In this document: one piece after another, positions 1-13,900 of the stretch
Numbering within the stretch: the stretch's first letter is position 1
Layout: every line of letters begins with the position of its first letter
NCBI RefSeq assembly: GCF_050624435.1
Contig: NC_134539.1
Span: 47,586,001-47,650,000, forward strand
DNA: 64,000 nt
Origin: Tenrec ecaudatus
Taxonomy: Eukaryota > Chordata > Mammalia > Afrosoricida > Tenrecidae
Reading direction: 5' to 3'
Notes under the pieces: model-generated
Seen by the model: the letters and a program-made list of their open reading frames with translations, nothing else
Told to the model about the DNA's origin: nothing
The model's database searches: none
Program-made: the position numbers and the translations under genes

Positions 1-1005
1 TCATTTTATTAGGGCACATACAACTCTTATCACAATCCATACTTATATTAATTGTGTAAAGCACATTTATACATTCATTGCCCTCATCATTCTCAAAACA
101 TTTGCTCTCCACGTAAGGCCCTGGCATCAGCTCTTCATTTCCCCCCTCCCTCCTTGCTCCCCTTTCCTCATGAACCCTTGATAATTTATAAATTATTATT
201 TTGTCATCTCTTATACTGTCAGACATCTCCCTTCACCTACTTTCCTGTTGTCCGTCCCCCAGGAAGGAGGTTATATGTAGATGCTTGTAATCGGTTCCCC
301 TTCTCTCCCCCACCCTCCCTCCACCCTCCTGGCATTGCCACCCTCACCATTGGTTCTGAAGGGATCATCCGTCCTGGATTCCCTGTGTTTCCAGTTCCCA
401 TCTGTATCAGTGTACAGCCCCTGCTCTAGCCAGGTTTGTAAGGTAGAATTGGGATCATGATAGTGGAGGAGGAGGAAGCATTTAGGAACTAGAGGAAAGT
501 TGTATGTTGTATCGTTGCTACACTTCACCCTGACTGGCTCGTCTCCTCGCCACAACCCTTCTGTAAGGGGATGTCCAGTTGCCTACAGATGGGTTTTGGC
601 TCTCCACTGTGCATTCCCCCTCATTCACATTGTTATGATTTTTTTGTTCTGATGATGCCTGTTACCTCATCCCTTCGACACCTCGTGATCGCACAGGTTG
701 GTGTGCTTATTTCATGTGGGCTTTGTTGCTTCTGAGCTAGATGGCCGCTTGTTTACCTTCAAGCCTTTAAGACCCCAGACACTATCTCTTTTGAGATAGC
801 CAGGCACCATCAGCTTTCTTCACCATTTTTTGCTTATGTACCCATGTGTCTTCAGTGATCACATCAGGGAGGGGAAGTACCTAGTTTTTTCCCCTCTCTC
901 CCTGACCCCCCCACTCACAAACCCTTGGTAATTTATAAATTATTATTATTTTGTCATGCCTTACTCTGTCCAATGTCTCCCTTCAGCAGGTAATTCTTGA
1001 ATACT
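1..1005 (-). mobile_element. L1 3' UTR copy, cut by the window edge
   Basis: The reverse complement of the L1 3' terminus (TAATAAAATGA) begins at base 1, so the tail lies at or beyond the window edge. The 3' UTR is followed up to the module shared with 9240-9470. From about 880 the terminal segment (AATTTATAAATTATTATTA, CCAATGTCTCCCTTCA) occurs a second time, so the copy is rearranged or abuts a second fragment. Confidence 0.8.
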
Positions 1006-1152
1006 GTTTCACTCTTTTTTTTCTCATAAAATAATTAGTTACTACCAAATGCCTTTCAAGAATTATTAATTCACCAACATACAGTTATGGGCTAAACACA
1101 GTTTAGAATGCTCTGAACCAATGATGTCTTCAAAGTGGCTGTTATCCTTTTA

Positions 1153-1285
1153 AGGAACCCTGGTGGCACAGATGTTAAGCGCTTGACTGCTAACTGAAAG
1201 GTTGCTCGTTGGCACTCGTAACCCCCTCTGGGAAGTAGTAATCAGGTTCCATAAAAAAGTCAGTCTTGGGCAGTTCTATGCTATC
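1153..1285 (+). mobile_element. AfroSINE, partial
   Basis: It starts GGAACCCTGGTGGCACAG and GCTAACTGAAAGGTTG (tRNA-like head). It continues to GGGCAGTTCTATGCTATC and is cut short. Confidence 0.75.
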
Positions 1286-1663
1286 AGTTCCTATTCAGAA
1301 TCAATTTGATAAGTGTTTTTTTTTCTGGACCAAATACATAATGATAAAAAAATTATTCCTGTATTTAAGATAGGCAAATAGCCAATGTTTGCTATAGGCT
1401 AACCTCAGAATCATATGGAATGGAAACAATTGGTTAAAATATGTTGCTTGAGAAGAAGGCATGAAGGTTATCAGTAGAAATAAAAGAAGCCTTGTTGTAT
1501 TAGGTACCAATGAATTGAATCTGAGTCACATGGACTCAATGGACAGCAGAACAAAGTCCTGCCCGGTCCTGTGCCAGACTCAACTGCATTGTGTCTGAGC
1601 CCATCGTTGCCGGCCCTGTGTGAGTTAGAAATGAAAGTGTGCTGCATACGAGGAAAGAGGCTT

Positions 1664-1755
1664 CCGTGGCACTATGGAGTAAGTGTTGGACTGCGAACTA
1701 TAATGCCAGGAGTTCTCACACGCCAGCGGCTCCTCCATAGAAAGAAGAGATTGTC
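1664..1755 (+). mobile_element. AfroSINE head fragment
   Basis: CCGTGGCACTATGGAGTAAG, TTGGACTGCGAAC and CGCCAGCGGCTCCTCC match the tRNA-derived half. The 3' half is missing. Confidence 0.6.
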
Positions 1756-2573
1756 CGGACCTGCAGAGATTAATAGCCTTAGAGAACCTACATATAAGGC
1801 AGATTTGATTAATTCCAGTGGGTTTGCTTTGGGGTATATTAGGATCAAAGTGTTAGAATAATTTGAAATGGTCTGCTTTTTTTTTTTTTAATCACAAGAA
1901 TGGGTGCGGAGGCAAGAAAGGATTGTAGACATTTGGAGAAGTTAACTCACAGCTGTCTTATCTGCAAGACCTTCAGTTTGTAGAAACTGTATTGAAGTGA
2001 GATCAGTCAAGAGCCAATGAAGCAGAAGTAGTCGGAAGCAGTAGTCTAGCTAACGCCCTCTTGACAGAAGCTCTTGAGTACGGCTTCGAAGGGGTTGTGA
2101 TGATAGACAAAAAGTTAAGCAACAGCAGACCACGAAGACTGGTCCTGCTTCCAAGTTGATCCAGAGGCATCTCTCTAACTTCAGTAGCTTTGCCTGTGTA
2201 CAGTTGAAGGATCTTCCAGAACCTGGAGCCTGGGATACCTCTTAGTTTGGTAAGCATCTACCCAAATTGTTGATAAAGCATATTCTTATTATACGATGGA
2301 TATAGGCTTCTGGGTTTCCTTTCTGTAGCATTGGACTAGCTCAAGACCAGAGTGTTGTGATCCTGCCGGTAGCCTTACAAATCCTTTAGGATTTGTTGTG
2401 TGTATGTGGAAGAAAGACTCTGAGTACATCTGACCTATTCTCTACATGAATCTGAATACTACACACAAACACACATTTTGTAGTTGGGCAACCACATTGG
2501 CTCGTGGCTCTATCCCTTGGCATGACTAAGTAGAAAGGATGAGAAAATGAAGAACTCTCCTTGTGTCTTAGAT

Positions 2574-2755
2574 AAGCAGGGTGGCGTAGTTGTCAAAGTC
2601 ATCAGTTCAAAATTACCAGCAGGTTGTTGGCAGAAAAGTGAGACTTTCTATTTCCCACAAAGCTTTGCACTCTCAGAAACCCACATGGGCAGTGCTACCC
2701 TGTCCTATAGAGTCACTCTAGGTAGGAATTGGCTCGATGGCAGTGAGTTCTAGAT
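2574..2755 (+). mobile_element. AfroSINE
   Basis: Near full length with an internal deletion: GGTGGCGTAGTTGTCAAAG, TCAGAAACCCACATGGGCAG, CCTGTCCTATAGAGTCACTC, and the end CTCGATGGCAGTGAGTT. Confidence 0.8.
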
Positions 2756-2759
2756 GGAA

Positions 2760-4780
2760 GTGGTGGTGGGGACAGTGTTTAGAACAAAATTAACAGCTTC
2801 TGAGAACTCAAGAATAGTGGAAAGAATAATGTGGGTGCAGTGATTCTTACAGTGGAGATGAGGGAGGAAAATGGTGAGAAAAGTTGGCCAGACAAAGAAA
2901 ATGACTGGTGGAAGGGCTTCAGTTAGAGAACTTGGCATATTCCGGGAACTGAAGGCCATTCATCCTCGGCTCTTCTGAAGGTTGCAGTGATGACTTGTGG
3001 AACATTTGGGGCTGTTCTCTAAAAATAGCCTGAAGTTATTTGGTGGGGCTCTCAGAGAAATCAAGGCTGCTTTGTGATTAGGAACATTTTTCTTTTTCAG
3101 ACATCAAAAAACCATGGGCTGAACTACCTACGTAATTATAAAGCTTCAAGCTGGAATGCTGAGGCATCTTCTAGCTAAAGTTCATTTTCTAGGAAGGATG
3201 CTGGGGCTAATGATTCTGAGCTCCCCCCCGTGGGCTTCCGGGGTTGGGCTAGAATTCTGAGATCTTTTAGGTGTCGCTTCTGCGTGCCTCTGTTTTCCTT
3301 GTTATTAGAAAGGAGGCCCACAGAATTAGCTGAGGGGTCGGCCAGGCAAGGGCAAGGGGCATCCGCTTTTATTCAGCCATTGCTAAATATTAGGCAGCCA
3401 CATAATTTTCGACCCTCATGCATTTGAGAGAGTGTAGGAGAATATACAATTACTACTTGTTGGACGTGCAAAAATAGAGGGGTGTTTGGAAAGATTTCCT
3501 TTTTGGTCATATTTCACCGATTCTCAATTGTAGTTCCCTTGAAGGATGAGGTGTCATGAAAGACACACAAACACTTTGGGCTGCTTTCTGTGGTTTTACC
3601 TTAATCCAGTCTTTCAGGTTTTTCAAGTTTCTTGTTAGTCGTTACTTTCTATTAATCTTTCTGACAGGATATATTTTCACCTATAGACACATATATTAGC
3701 TTGAACGCTCTGTTGGGCAAATAAAGAGACTCAGTGAAGATAATAAGGAAGAATCTTAATGATTCAGCGAGGTGAGGATTAGGCATGTAATAAGACAGGT
3801 CAGGACTTATGAGGGTGGAGTGAAGGTATTTGAAAACGATTCTTCTGAGGAGTGGGTGTGGTCAGCATTTCTTCACAGAGGACAGCAGACTGCACTGTGG
3901 TGGCTGTTATAGACGCCCCAACAACCTAGATTTAGGTAAGTCTCTTTAAAGTGGCTTCATTTGGTTCACAACAGTTCAGCCTAGAAACATCCCACCCAAG
4001 ATCGTATATTTTTACTGGCTTTGTCTGCTGATCCCTGCCCACGGAAACATGTTGCTGCAGGACTAGTGGAAGACATGTGACACCTGTTTGCAGTTGTCAC
4101 TATTTCCAGTAGTCAGTTCTCTCAAGTCCCGCCCAAATCTCCAGCATGAGATCCACCTCCTTTGAGTGACTGGTTTTTAAGCTCATCAGGGAACAAAAAG
4201 GAAGGTGGAACGTTTGGACCCTACTTTAAGATCAGAGTTGGAGAGCATCATGCATAATTAAGTATGATCCCTCCAAAGAAGAGCGTATTGGTAGTCTCTG
4301 TTGGTTTCTAAGAAAGTGTAAGAAATTATTTCTGATGTAACTTGGTGGGTAAATTTAAAATTCTGTAGATGTCCATCTCTTAGTTTCCCTGGAGAACCTA
4401 GAAAGCACAAGGATATGTTATAAAAAACACACTCAGCGTTTTGGTGGTTCATTTATTAAATTTGATCTTCAGCAAGTATTTTTCTCCTGTTAAACAAGTA
4501 GTTCAAAATTTATTGACATGTTCTCTTGGTAATTACTCCCATTTTTATACCAAGCTAAGAATCACCTTGATCAGAATACCTCTTTAAGCTCCTTTAGACA
4601 AACTCTATGAAGGGAAGCTCTTTGAAGAGTATATGCCAACACACATGCCAAATTAATTAGGGAAAACACAAAGATATATACATTAACATGAGGTTTTTCA
4701 TCAATTAATTTCTATGATTATAGTCACTTCTTATGAGCATAAAAGTATCTATATGACTATAAGTGTAATATAGCTTCATT
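2760..4780. other. No recognisable feature
   Basis: About 2 kb of single-copy-looking sequence. Short ORFs on both strands show no family resemblance, and there are no clear repeats. Confidence 0.5.
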
Positions 4781-4792
4781 GAAAACGAGTCA

Positions 4793-7700
4793 TACCACAG
4801 TGCCATAAGGTTGGAAAACTCACAAAAGGAAGATGAGGAAAACAAGAGGAAACAATTGGAGGATGATTAAATCTCTACTGCAAAAGGAATGCGTACTGGC
4901 ACAGATCAGAGATGAAATTAGGAAATTTCTTGAAACCCACGAGAATGAGCACACGATGTACCCAAACTTATGGGACCCAGCAAAGGCAGTCACCAGAGGA
5001 AGTTTCATAGCAATGCATGCACACCTGAGAAAGGAAGAGAGACTTGTCACTGATACGCTGGCACAACATTTACAACAACGAGAGCAGAGTCAGCAGGACA
5101 ATCCCACTAACAGCAAAAGAAAAGAAATAATAAAAACCAGGGCTGAGATTCAGGAGAGGAAAATAAGAAAAGTATGGGAAAAATGCTGCTAAAAGTTGGT
5201 TCTTTGAAAGGATAAGCAAAATTGACAGACCGCTGGCAAACCTAACCAAAGGAGGGAACAAATTTCAATAGCATGAATGAGGGATGAAAGAGGGGACATT
5301 ACAAAAGACCCTAATGCAATAAAAAGGATACTTACACAGTACTATAAAAGATTGTACTTCAATGAATTCAACAAGTTGGGAGACATGGACAAATTTTTGG
5401 AAAAACAATCCCTCCATAGACTATCCCCAAAGGATGTCAAGAATCTCAACAGACCCCTAGCAATAGAAGGAAATAGACAAGGTTATCAAGGGATTACCAA
5501 CAAAATAATCCCCTGGACCAGATGGCTTCACAGGAGAATTCTACCAAGCATTTAGGGCAGAACTCACACCACTCTTACACAAACTCTTCCAGAACACAGA
5601 AAAAGATGGCAAACTCCTGAACTCCTTCTATGAAGCTAGTATAACTCTGATACTGAAACTGGACAAGGATTCCACAAGAATCGAGAAATACAGACCAATA
5701 TCCCTAATGAACACCAATGCAAAGATTCTTAACAAAATACTGGCCAATAGCATACAAAAGTATATAAAACAAATAATTTACCATGACCAAGTGGAATTCA
5801 TACCAGGGATGCAGGGATGGTTCAACAATCGAAAGACCACTAGTATCATTCGCCACAATGACATGAAAAACTATAAGAACCACATGATAATATCAATAGA
5901 TACAGAAAAAGCATTCGACAACATCCAACACCAATTCTTGTTTATGTCACTTGAGAAGATAGGAATGGTAGGAAAATTGACAATACAAGATATATATGAA
6001 AAAACCAACAGCCAACATGGTAGTCAGTGGAGAAAAGACGTACACAATCCCACTGAAAAACGGGACCAGACAAGGATGCCCCTTGTCCCCACAATTATTT
6101 AACATCGTACTGGAGGTTTTGGCTAACAGCTAAGGCAAAGAAAAGATATCAAAGGTATTCATCTGGGGAAAGAAGAGGTGAAACTATTGTTATTTGCAGA
6201 TGATATGATATTATATATGGAAATCCATAAAGTTCCACAAGGGTAGTACTAGAAGCAGTAGAGGAGTTTGACATAGTGGCAGGACACAAGATCAACAAAC
6301 AGAAGTCCATTGATCTGCTATACATATTGGCTAAGACCACAGAAGAGATCAAAAAGGTTGTTCCTTTCAAAAATAACAAAGCACAAATTGAACTATCTAG
6401 GGATATACCTGACTAAAAGAACAAAAGATCTATATGAGGAAAACTACAGAACACTATAACAAGAAACCAAGAGTAACCTCAACAAATGGAAAAATATCCC
6501 ATGCTCATGGATTTGAAGACTCAATATAGTAAAGATGTCAGTTCTGCCCAAGGCAGTATATAAGTTTAATGCAATCCTAATACAGTTTCCCTCATCTTTC
6601 TTCAAAGAAATTAAAAAAAACTGATTACTAACTTCATATAGAGAGGGAAGAAGCCCAGAATTAGCAGAGGACTCCTCCAAGAAGGACACAGTGGGGTGCC
6701 TGCTTTACCTGACTTTAGCACACACTCTACAGCCACAATTGTCAAAACCTCAAGGTATTGCTATAATGACAAATACTCAGACCAATGGAAAAGAACTGAA
6801 AACCCAGAAATAAAATCATCAGCATACAGACAACTGATCTTTGATAAAGGCCCAAAAAATATCAAATAGGAAGCAGATGCCCTCTTTAACAAGTGGTGCT
6901 GGGAAAAATGGATATCTACCTGCAGAAAAAAATGAAGCAAGATCCTTATCTCACTCCATGCACAAGAATAAACTCAAGGTGGATCACAGACCTTGAAGTT
7001 AAACCCCAAACTATTAGGACCATCAATGAGGGAATTGGGACCAACTTGAGAACTTTGGCCCAGGGAATACATAGGCTATCAGAAATAGGGAAGGACACAC
7101 ACACAAAGGAGGCACAAATGGACAAATGGGATATACTGAAGATAAAACATCCGTGTACATTGAAAAAATTCACCAAGAGAGTAATAAGAGAGTCTATGGA
7201 CTGGGAAAACATCTTTATCAATGACACATCAGATAAAGTCTTATTACTAATATCTACAATACTCTGCTATCTTCCAAAAAGAAAAAAAACTAATTGCCCA
7301 CTGAGGAGGTGGGCAAAGGACCTGAACAGAAGTTTCTGTTAAATTGGCAGAAATCCGAATGCAAATAAACATGAGGAAATGTTCCTGATCATTAGCCATA
7401 AGAGAAATGCAAATTAAAACAATAATGAGGTATCACCTAACACCCTCAAAGATAGTCCAATTCAAAAAATCAGAAAGCAACAAGTGTTGGAGAGGCTGTG
7501 GGGAGACAGGAACTCTCATCCACTGCTGGTGGACATGTAGGTATGCACAGCCATCATGGAAATCAATTTTGAGATATCTAAAACAGATAGAAATTGAGCT
7601 ACCATACAACCCAGCAATCCCCCTACTGGGCATATACCCAGAAGAGGCAAGAAACAAACCACGTCCAGACATCTGTGCTCCAATGTTCATTGTGGCACAG

Positions 7701-10129
7701 TTCACAATTGCAAGGAGTTGGAAACAACCCAAATTTCCATCAACTGATGAGTGGATTAAAAAACTGTGGTACATCCATACAATGGAGTACTATGCATCAC
7801 TAAAAAGCAGTGATGAACATATTAAGCACATCGCTGCATGGGAAGAACTGGAAGAAATCATGCTAAGCACAAAAGACAAGTACAACATGAGTCTGCTGAG
7901 GTAAGCTCAAAAAAATACAAAAGGCATAGGGAAAGAGCAACTGTATACAAGCATACCTGGGGTAAGGACCAGGTAGTATGGCAGGGGTCAGACCAACCAG
8001 GGATACATATGGTAGCCAACTAAAAAGGAGGGTGGGGAATGAAAAAAAATAAAAAATAAATAGATAGCAGGGGAACAGGGCACTAACCCACCTAAGGGAA
8101 GGGTATTGTTTATATCTCCACTGGAAAAGAGGGACCACACTTCCACCCAGTTCTCTAAGATGTGAATGCAACATGCCAGCATCGAGTAGGGAGCCAGTGG
8201 AGAGGTCTGGGGAGCTGGCCCTAATCCCAACTATGTGGACACCTGCCCCTCCCCCAGAAGAATTTATTTCAGAGGACAGCACTGAATCTGCAGCTCCAGG
8301 AGAGGGAGATATCTGATCAGAACACATGGAAGCTAATGAAGGGGGAGGAAGACAGAGGAGCACATCCTGACCCACCAAGCCTTGATGACGATATCCCTGC
8401 TCAGAGCATCCAATCCACATAGAGGACCCCAGGGCCGGCCCTAATATGAGACACCACATCCCTCACTGACCCATAGTCCTACAGGGGAAACACTGGAGAC
8501 ACAGTGTGGGAATTCTGTCCGATCTGATCCCACTACACTGAGGCAAAACACTAAGGGCGTTGAACAGAACAACAAGGAGAGCAGAGCAACTAAGTCTCCA
8601 GGGAATACCAAAAATAGACTTTGGGGCCAAGGCTTATTGGCCCATCAGACTTGACCAAAAAACACCCCTAAAGGCCAACAAACAGTTCTTGAACTAACTG
8701 CAAGCTTTTCTTTCTTGTTGTTGTGTTTTGTTTTTTGTCATTGGCTTGTTTTGTTTTCTTTTGTTGTTTGGTTTTGCTCTGTCTTGTTTTTGTGCATGTT
8801 ATTATCTCCACAGGTCTGTCTAAATAAGATAGGCTGGATGAACAATCTGTAGGAGAAACCAACAGGACTGACAGTTCCGGGGGGTGGGGTGGGGAGAAGA
8901 GGGGGAAGTGAGGGGAAAGGGAGTGGTGTTAACAAACCCAGGGACAAGGGAACCAAGTGATCCAAATCGGTGGTAAGGAGGGTGTAGGAGGCCTGTGCAT
9001 AATAATGGGACAAGAGGAAAGTCAAAGGAAATAGAGGAAAAAGCTAAGAGGCAAAGGGCATTTATAGAGGTCTAAATAAAGGCATGTACATATGCAAATA
9101 TATTTATATAAGTATGGGGGAATAGATCTATGTGCATATATTTATAGGTTTAGTATTAAGGTAGCAGAAGGACATTGGGCCTCCACTCAAGTACTCCCTC
9201 AATGCAAGAATACTTTGTTCTATTAAATTGGTATTCTATGATGCTTACCCTCCTGACACAACCGCTGAAGACAAAGTGGGTAAATAAGCAAATGTGGTGA
9301 AGAAAGCTGATGGTGCCCGGCTATCAAAAGATACAGCGTCTGGGGTCTTAAAGGCTTGAAGGTAAGCAAGCGGCCATCTAGCTCAGAAGCAACAAAGCCC
9401 ACATGGAAGAAGCACACCAGCCTGTGTGACCACGAGGTGTCAAAGGGATCAGGTATCAGGCATCATTAGAACAAAAAATTATATCATTGTGAATGAGGGG
9501 GAGTGCGGAGTGGAGACCCAAAGCCCATCTTTAGGCAACTGGACATCCCCTTACGGAAGGGTCGCGGGGAGGAGACAAGCCAGTCAGTGCAGTGTAGCAA
9601 CAATGAAAAATACAACTTTCCTCTAAATGCTTACTCCCCCTCTCCCCCCACACTATCACGATCCCAATTCTACCTTACAAATCTGGCTAGACCAGAGGAC
9701 GTACACTGATACAGATAGGAACTTGAAGTATAGGGAATTCAGGGTGGATGATCCTTTCAGGACCAGTGGTAAGAGTGGCGATACCAGGAGGGTGGAGGGA
9801 GGGTGGGGTGGAAAGGGGGAATCGATTACAAAGATCTATATGTGACCTCCTCCCTGGGGGATGGACAACAGAAAAGTGGGTGAAGGGAGACATTGGATAG
9901 GGAAAGATATGACAAAATATTAATTTATAAATTATCAAGGGCTCATGAGGGAGGGGGGAGAGGGGAGGGAAGGGAAAAAATGAGGACCTGATGACAGGGG
10001 CTTAAGTGGAGAGCAAATGTTTTGAGAATGATGAGGGCAATGAATGTGCAAATGCACTTTCCACAATTGATGTATGTATGGATTGTGATGAGTTGTATGA
10101 GCCCCTAATAAAATGATTTTTTAAAAAAC
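4793..10129 (+). mobile_element. 5'-truncated L1 with long 3' UTR, flanked by target-site duplication
   Basis: This 5.3 kb L1 insertion is flanked by an 11-bp duplication (AAAACGAGTCA at 4782-4792, AAAATGAGTCA at 10130-10140). ORF2 is truncated at its 5' end and broken by frameshifts. Visible pieces are the endonuclease/RT linker (EIRKFLETHENEHTMYPNLW), RT blocks with [12 protein letters not shown], the FADDM motif near 6193, and the C-terminal cysteine motif [18 protein letters not shown] near 7485. ORF2 ends at 7904. It is followed by about 2.2 kb of 3' UTR with G-rich purine tracts, ending in TAATAAAATGA plus an A-rich tail. It is the most complete copy of this family in the window and serves as reference for the others. 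Confidence 0.9.
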
Positions 10130-10589
10130 AAAATGAGTCAGAAATAAAGGAAAATTTAGATCAGGGATAAAAATTACCCAATAGTTTCATATCCCAGGGA
10201 AAATTATTGTCAATAGTTTGTTATATATTCATATTTATGCAATTGAGAGAACACTAGGAACATATTCTTATGTAATTATACATGAAATTTTATGCTCTAG
10301 TGATTTTTCCATGTCATTAAAATTCATTGTAAGGATAATATTTAATGATTTCATAATATTTGATCTCATAAATGTGCCATGATTTATGTAACCAACCAGA
10401 TTATAATCTGTTGTTGATTTTAATGGTCTTATTGATGCCATGATAATGTTTGCCCATAGTTCAGATTTCTCATGAAATTGATTATCAGGCAAGGAATTGC
10501 TGAATAAAAACATGTATGCCATTATCTAAAGTTTTTGATACAGGATGCCAATTGTTCCAAAGAACTATATTGTACGAGTGTATATTTTT

Positions 10590-10680
10590 TGGAGGGGTGC
10601 AAACAGTTGGTGTCTACTACCAACTACAGGACCGCTGTGAGTTGGAGTCTGCTCTACGGCAGTGAGGTTTGGGTTTTGTA
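10590..10680 (+). mobile_element. AfroSINE remnant
   Basis: The 3' portion (ACCGCTGTGAGTTGGAGTCT, ACGGCAGTGAGGTTTGG) is clear; the head is reduced to a short piece. Confidence 0.55.
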
Positions 10681-10960
10681 CTATCCTAAATTTTGGCGGT
10701 TTGAATCTCCCAGTACTGCCACAGAAGAATGCAGCCATTATCTCTGTCCATAATGATTACAGTCAAGAAAATTCTACTAAGCACTTCTGTTCTGTAGCTT
10801 AGGGTCACTGAATCAGATTCTACCTGAAGGGAGTGGATTTGGTTTGAGGTTACAGAGTCTCAACCATCTGCCCAGAAGTAAAGGGAACCCTCACAACTGA
10901 AATCTCTATTAATTTGGTAAGCAAACTATACTTAATGTTAATTTGTATTTCTTTATTTAT

Positions 10961-11030
10961 CTCCTCCTCCTCCTTCTCCTCTTCCTCCTCCTCCTTCTCT
11001 TTCTTCTCCTTCTTGTTCTTCTTCTTCTTT
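10961..11030 (+). repeat. Polypyrimidine simple repeat (CTC/TTC)n
   Basis: A 70-bp tract of imperfect CTC and TTC triplets without purines apart from one G. It has microsatellite character and may form triplex DNA. Confidence 0.9.
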
Positions 11031-11164
11031 GACTGTGGTTTTGTGAAGTCAGGGACCAGAGATTGCTGAAGCCACAAGAGTCTAGTAAGAGGCAGAATTC
11101 TTCCCTTCAGTCTTCAGAGATCACATGGATCTACTGACACCATCGTTTTGACCCTCACCTTCCA

Positions 11165-11690
11165 TAACTTCCAGAGAGACATTTTCCTTGTTTGGAGTCA
11201 CCAGGTTTCTGGCGGTTTGTTATGGCAGCTCCAGGAAACGAATGCAGGTGTATCACTGTACCTTTTCACCGTGAATTAGGTGGGGCTTACGCGTCTTATC
11301 TAATGTATGTCCTTTTGTTACTGGCTGTTATCACTCAGCGTGATGGATGTTCTTCAGGTCCATCCATGGCACAAGGTACTTCCAGACACGGCATTGCTGT
11401 TTAGTGGAGCCTAGTATTCCATTGTGTGTCTGAACCGGCCTTTCCTCAGTCTTCTATTGATGAGCATTTAGGGTGCTTCCATCTTCTCCCTATTGTGAAC
11501 AGTGCTGCACTGAACATGGTTGTGCCCAAGTCTGTTTGTGTTATGACATGTATTTTTAAAAGACATATACCCATCAGAGAGATGGCTGGATCATATGGGA
11601 TTTCTGGATTGGAATTGCCTTCTGTTTGTAGATTGCTTTGGGTAGTATTGAAATTTTCAAAACATTAAGCCTTCCTATTTATAAACATAG
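11165..11690 (-). mobile_element. Old L1 ORF2 C-terminal fragment
   Basis: On the minus strand the sequence reads as diverged L1 ORF2 C terminus (ALFTIGRRWKHPKCSSI-like near 11500) followed by the degenerate MEYY-like end and the terminal alpha-helical region. Many substitutions and stops indicate an old copy. Confidence 0.7.
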
Positions 11691-12089
11691 ACTATTCTAA
11701 AATTTACTTATTTTTAATAATTTTATTGGCATATACCTCACATAGCATACAATTTAATCATTCAGTCCTTTTAAAGGAGAGTACGGTAATCATGACCATA
11801 ATCAACTTGAGAGCATTTTCTTCTCTTATTCATTTCGGTTAGCTCCCTTGCCATGCTCCTAGGTGATTATATAGTTACCGTCTCTACAGATTTCCCTATC
11901 CTGGATTTCATATACAAAAAATCATATTAAACACAATCAGGAAGCAAGCAAACAAAAAGAAAACCCAACAACCATGACTAGAAAAAAATAATCTAAAAGA
12001 AAGCTTAAAATATCAAAAAACCAAAACAACTTAAAACCGGGTCAAAAAGGAGATAAAATAAGATATTATCTTTTTACCTAACTGTGTCT

Positions 12090-12560
12090 GACATGATTGA
12101 CTTTACACTGCCCAATGTCTGATAGCAAGTCTATTCACAACTATAGACCATGGTCAGAGAGATTCTCTGAAGTTAGGCCAAGTATGGATCTTGCAAACAG
12201 ATTTTTGGCTCTCACCATCATCTACAGCCTTCTGCAAACCATGTACTTACAATTTAAGCTCTGGTACCATTCCCTACTTTGGATCTGGGTTTTATTATTT
12301 ATGATCCTCGAATCACTCATGTGGTATGCTTCTTCCATGTGGACTTAGTTGACGCCTCACTTCGATGACTTCTTGTTCGAAGACAAACCTTTCAGACCCC
12401 AGATACTATTCTTTCTCATAACCCAGTACCATTTGGTTTCTTTTTTTCCCTCTCACTTGTATGTCAGCGTTCATTGCAGCATTATTCACAGTAGCCAAAA
12501 GGTAGAAACAAACCAGATGTCTATCAACAGACAACAAGATCAAATTTTGTGATGAAGAGA
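12090..12560. mobile_element. Mosaic of old L1 fragments
   Basis: 12310-12420 resembles the reverse-oriented 3' UTR module (GCTTCTTCCATGTGGACTTA, TTTCAGACCCCAGATACTAT). 12465-12545 resembles ORF2 C terminus on the plus strand (GCAGCATTATTCACAGTAGC). The two point in opposite directions, so this is a rearranged or 5'-inverted remnant. Confidence 0.5.
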
Positions 12561-13434
12561 TAGACAAAATATCCATAAAGGTACATGAAGTTTTCTCCCC
12601 AACCTTTCATTATAAATTGGGTGAAGGTTTATAGAGCAGATCAGTTTTCCACTCATTAAGTCATACACATGTTGTTTCATGTCATTGACAGTAATCCCCA
12701 CAATGCAATGTCATCCTATTTCCTCCTGGAGTTCCCACTTCTCCTTCTTGCCTAACCGTTTTGCACTTTGTCCTTGGGTAAATGCTGCCCTTTTGATTTT
12801 TAAAAATCATTTTATTAGAGGCTCATACAACTCTTATCACAATCCATATATACATCAATTGTGTAAAGCAAATTTGTACATTCATTGCCCTCATCATTCT
12901 CAAAACATTTGCTCTCCACTTAAACCCCTGGCATCAGCTCCTCATTTTCCCCCTCCCTCATGAACCCTTGATAATTTATAAATTATTTTTTTGTCATATC
13001 TTTCCCTGTCCTATGTCTCTCCTCACCCACTCTTCTATTGCCCATCCTCCAGGGAGGAGGTCACATGCAGATCCTTGTAATCGGTTCTCCCTTTCCACCC
13101 CACACTCCCTCCACTCTCCCAGTATTGCCACTCACACCACTGGCCCTGAAGGGATCATCTACCCTGGATTCCCTGTGTTTCCAGTTCCTATCTATATCAG
13201 TGTACATCCTCAGGTCTAGCCAGATTTGTAAGGTAGAATTGGGATCATGATAGGAAGGAGGAAGCATTTAGGAGCTAGAGGAAAGTTGTATTTTTCGTCG
13301 TTGCTACATCGCACTTTGACTGGTTCGTCTCCTCCCTGAGACCCTTCTATAAGGGGATGTCCAGTGGCCTACAAATTGGCTTTGGGTCTCCCGTACTCCC
13401 TCCCTCATTCAATATGGGAAAATTTTTTGTTCTG

Positions 13435-13900
13435 ATGATGCCTGATACCTGATCCCATCGACACCTCGTGATCACATCCACTGGTGTGCTTCTTCCATAT
13501 GGGCTTTGTTGCTTCTGCGCTAGATGGCTGCTTGTTTACCTTCAAGCCTTTAAGACCCCATATGCTATATCTCTTGATAGCCGAGCACCATCAGCATTGC
13601 TTGCCACATTTGCTTATGCACCCATTTGTCTTCAGTGCACACCATGATACAGTTTTTTGTTCTTTGATGCCTGATAACTGATCCTTTCAGCACCTCGTGG
13701 TCACACAGGCTGGTGTGCTACTTCTATGTGGGCTTTGTTGCTTCTGAGCTAGATGGCTCCTTATTTGCCTTTAAAATTTTAAGACCCCACATGCTATACC
13801 TTTTCATAGCCGGGTACCATCAGCTTTCTTCACCACATCTGCTTGTTCACCCGCTTTGTCTTCGGTGGTTGTGTTGGGAAGGTGAGCATCATAGAATGCC
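13435..13900 (-). repeat. Tandem duplication of the L1 3' UTR module (period about 229 bp)
   Basis: The CACCTCGTG..GGTGTGCT..GCTAGATGGCT..CTTTAAGACCCCA block starts at 13462 and again at 13691 on the plus strand, inside the half-L1-like element. The reference copy has one block. Confidence 0.8.

Noticed and set aside
4833..7904. Several ORFs of 90-165 codons that look like genes.
   Set aside because: They are pieces of one frameshifted L1 ORF2, not host genes.
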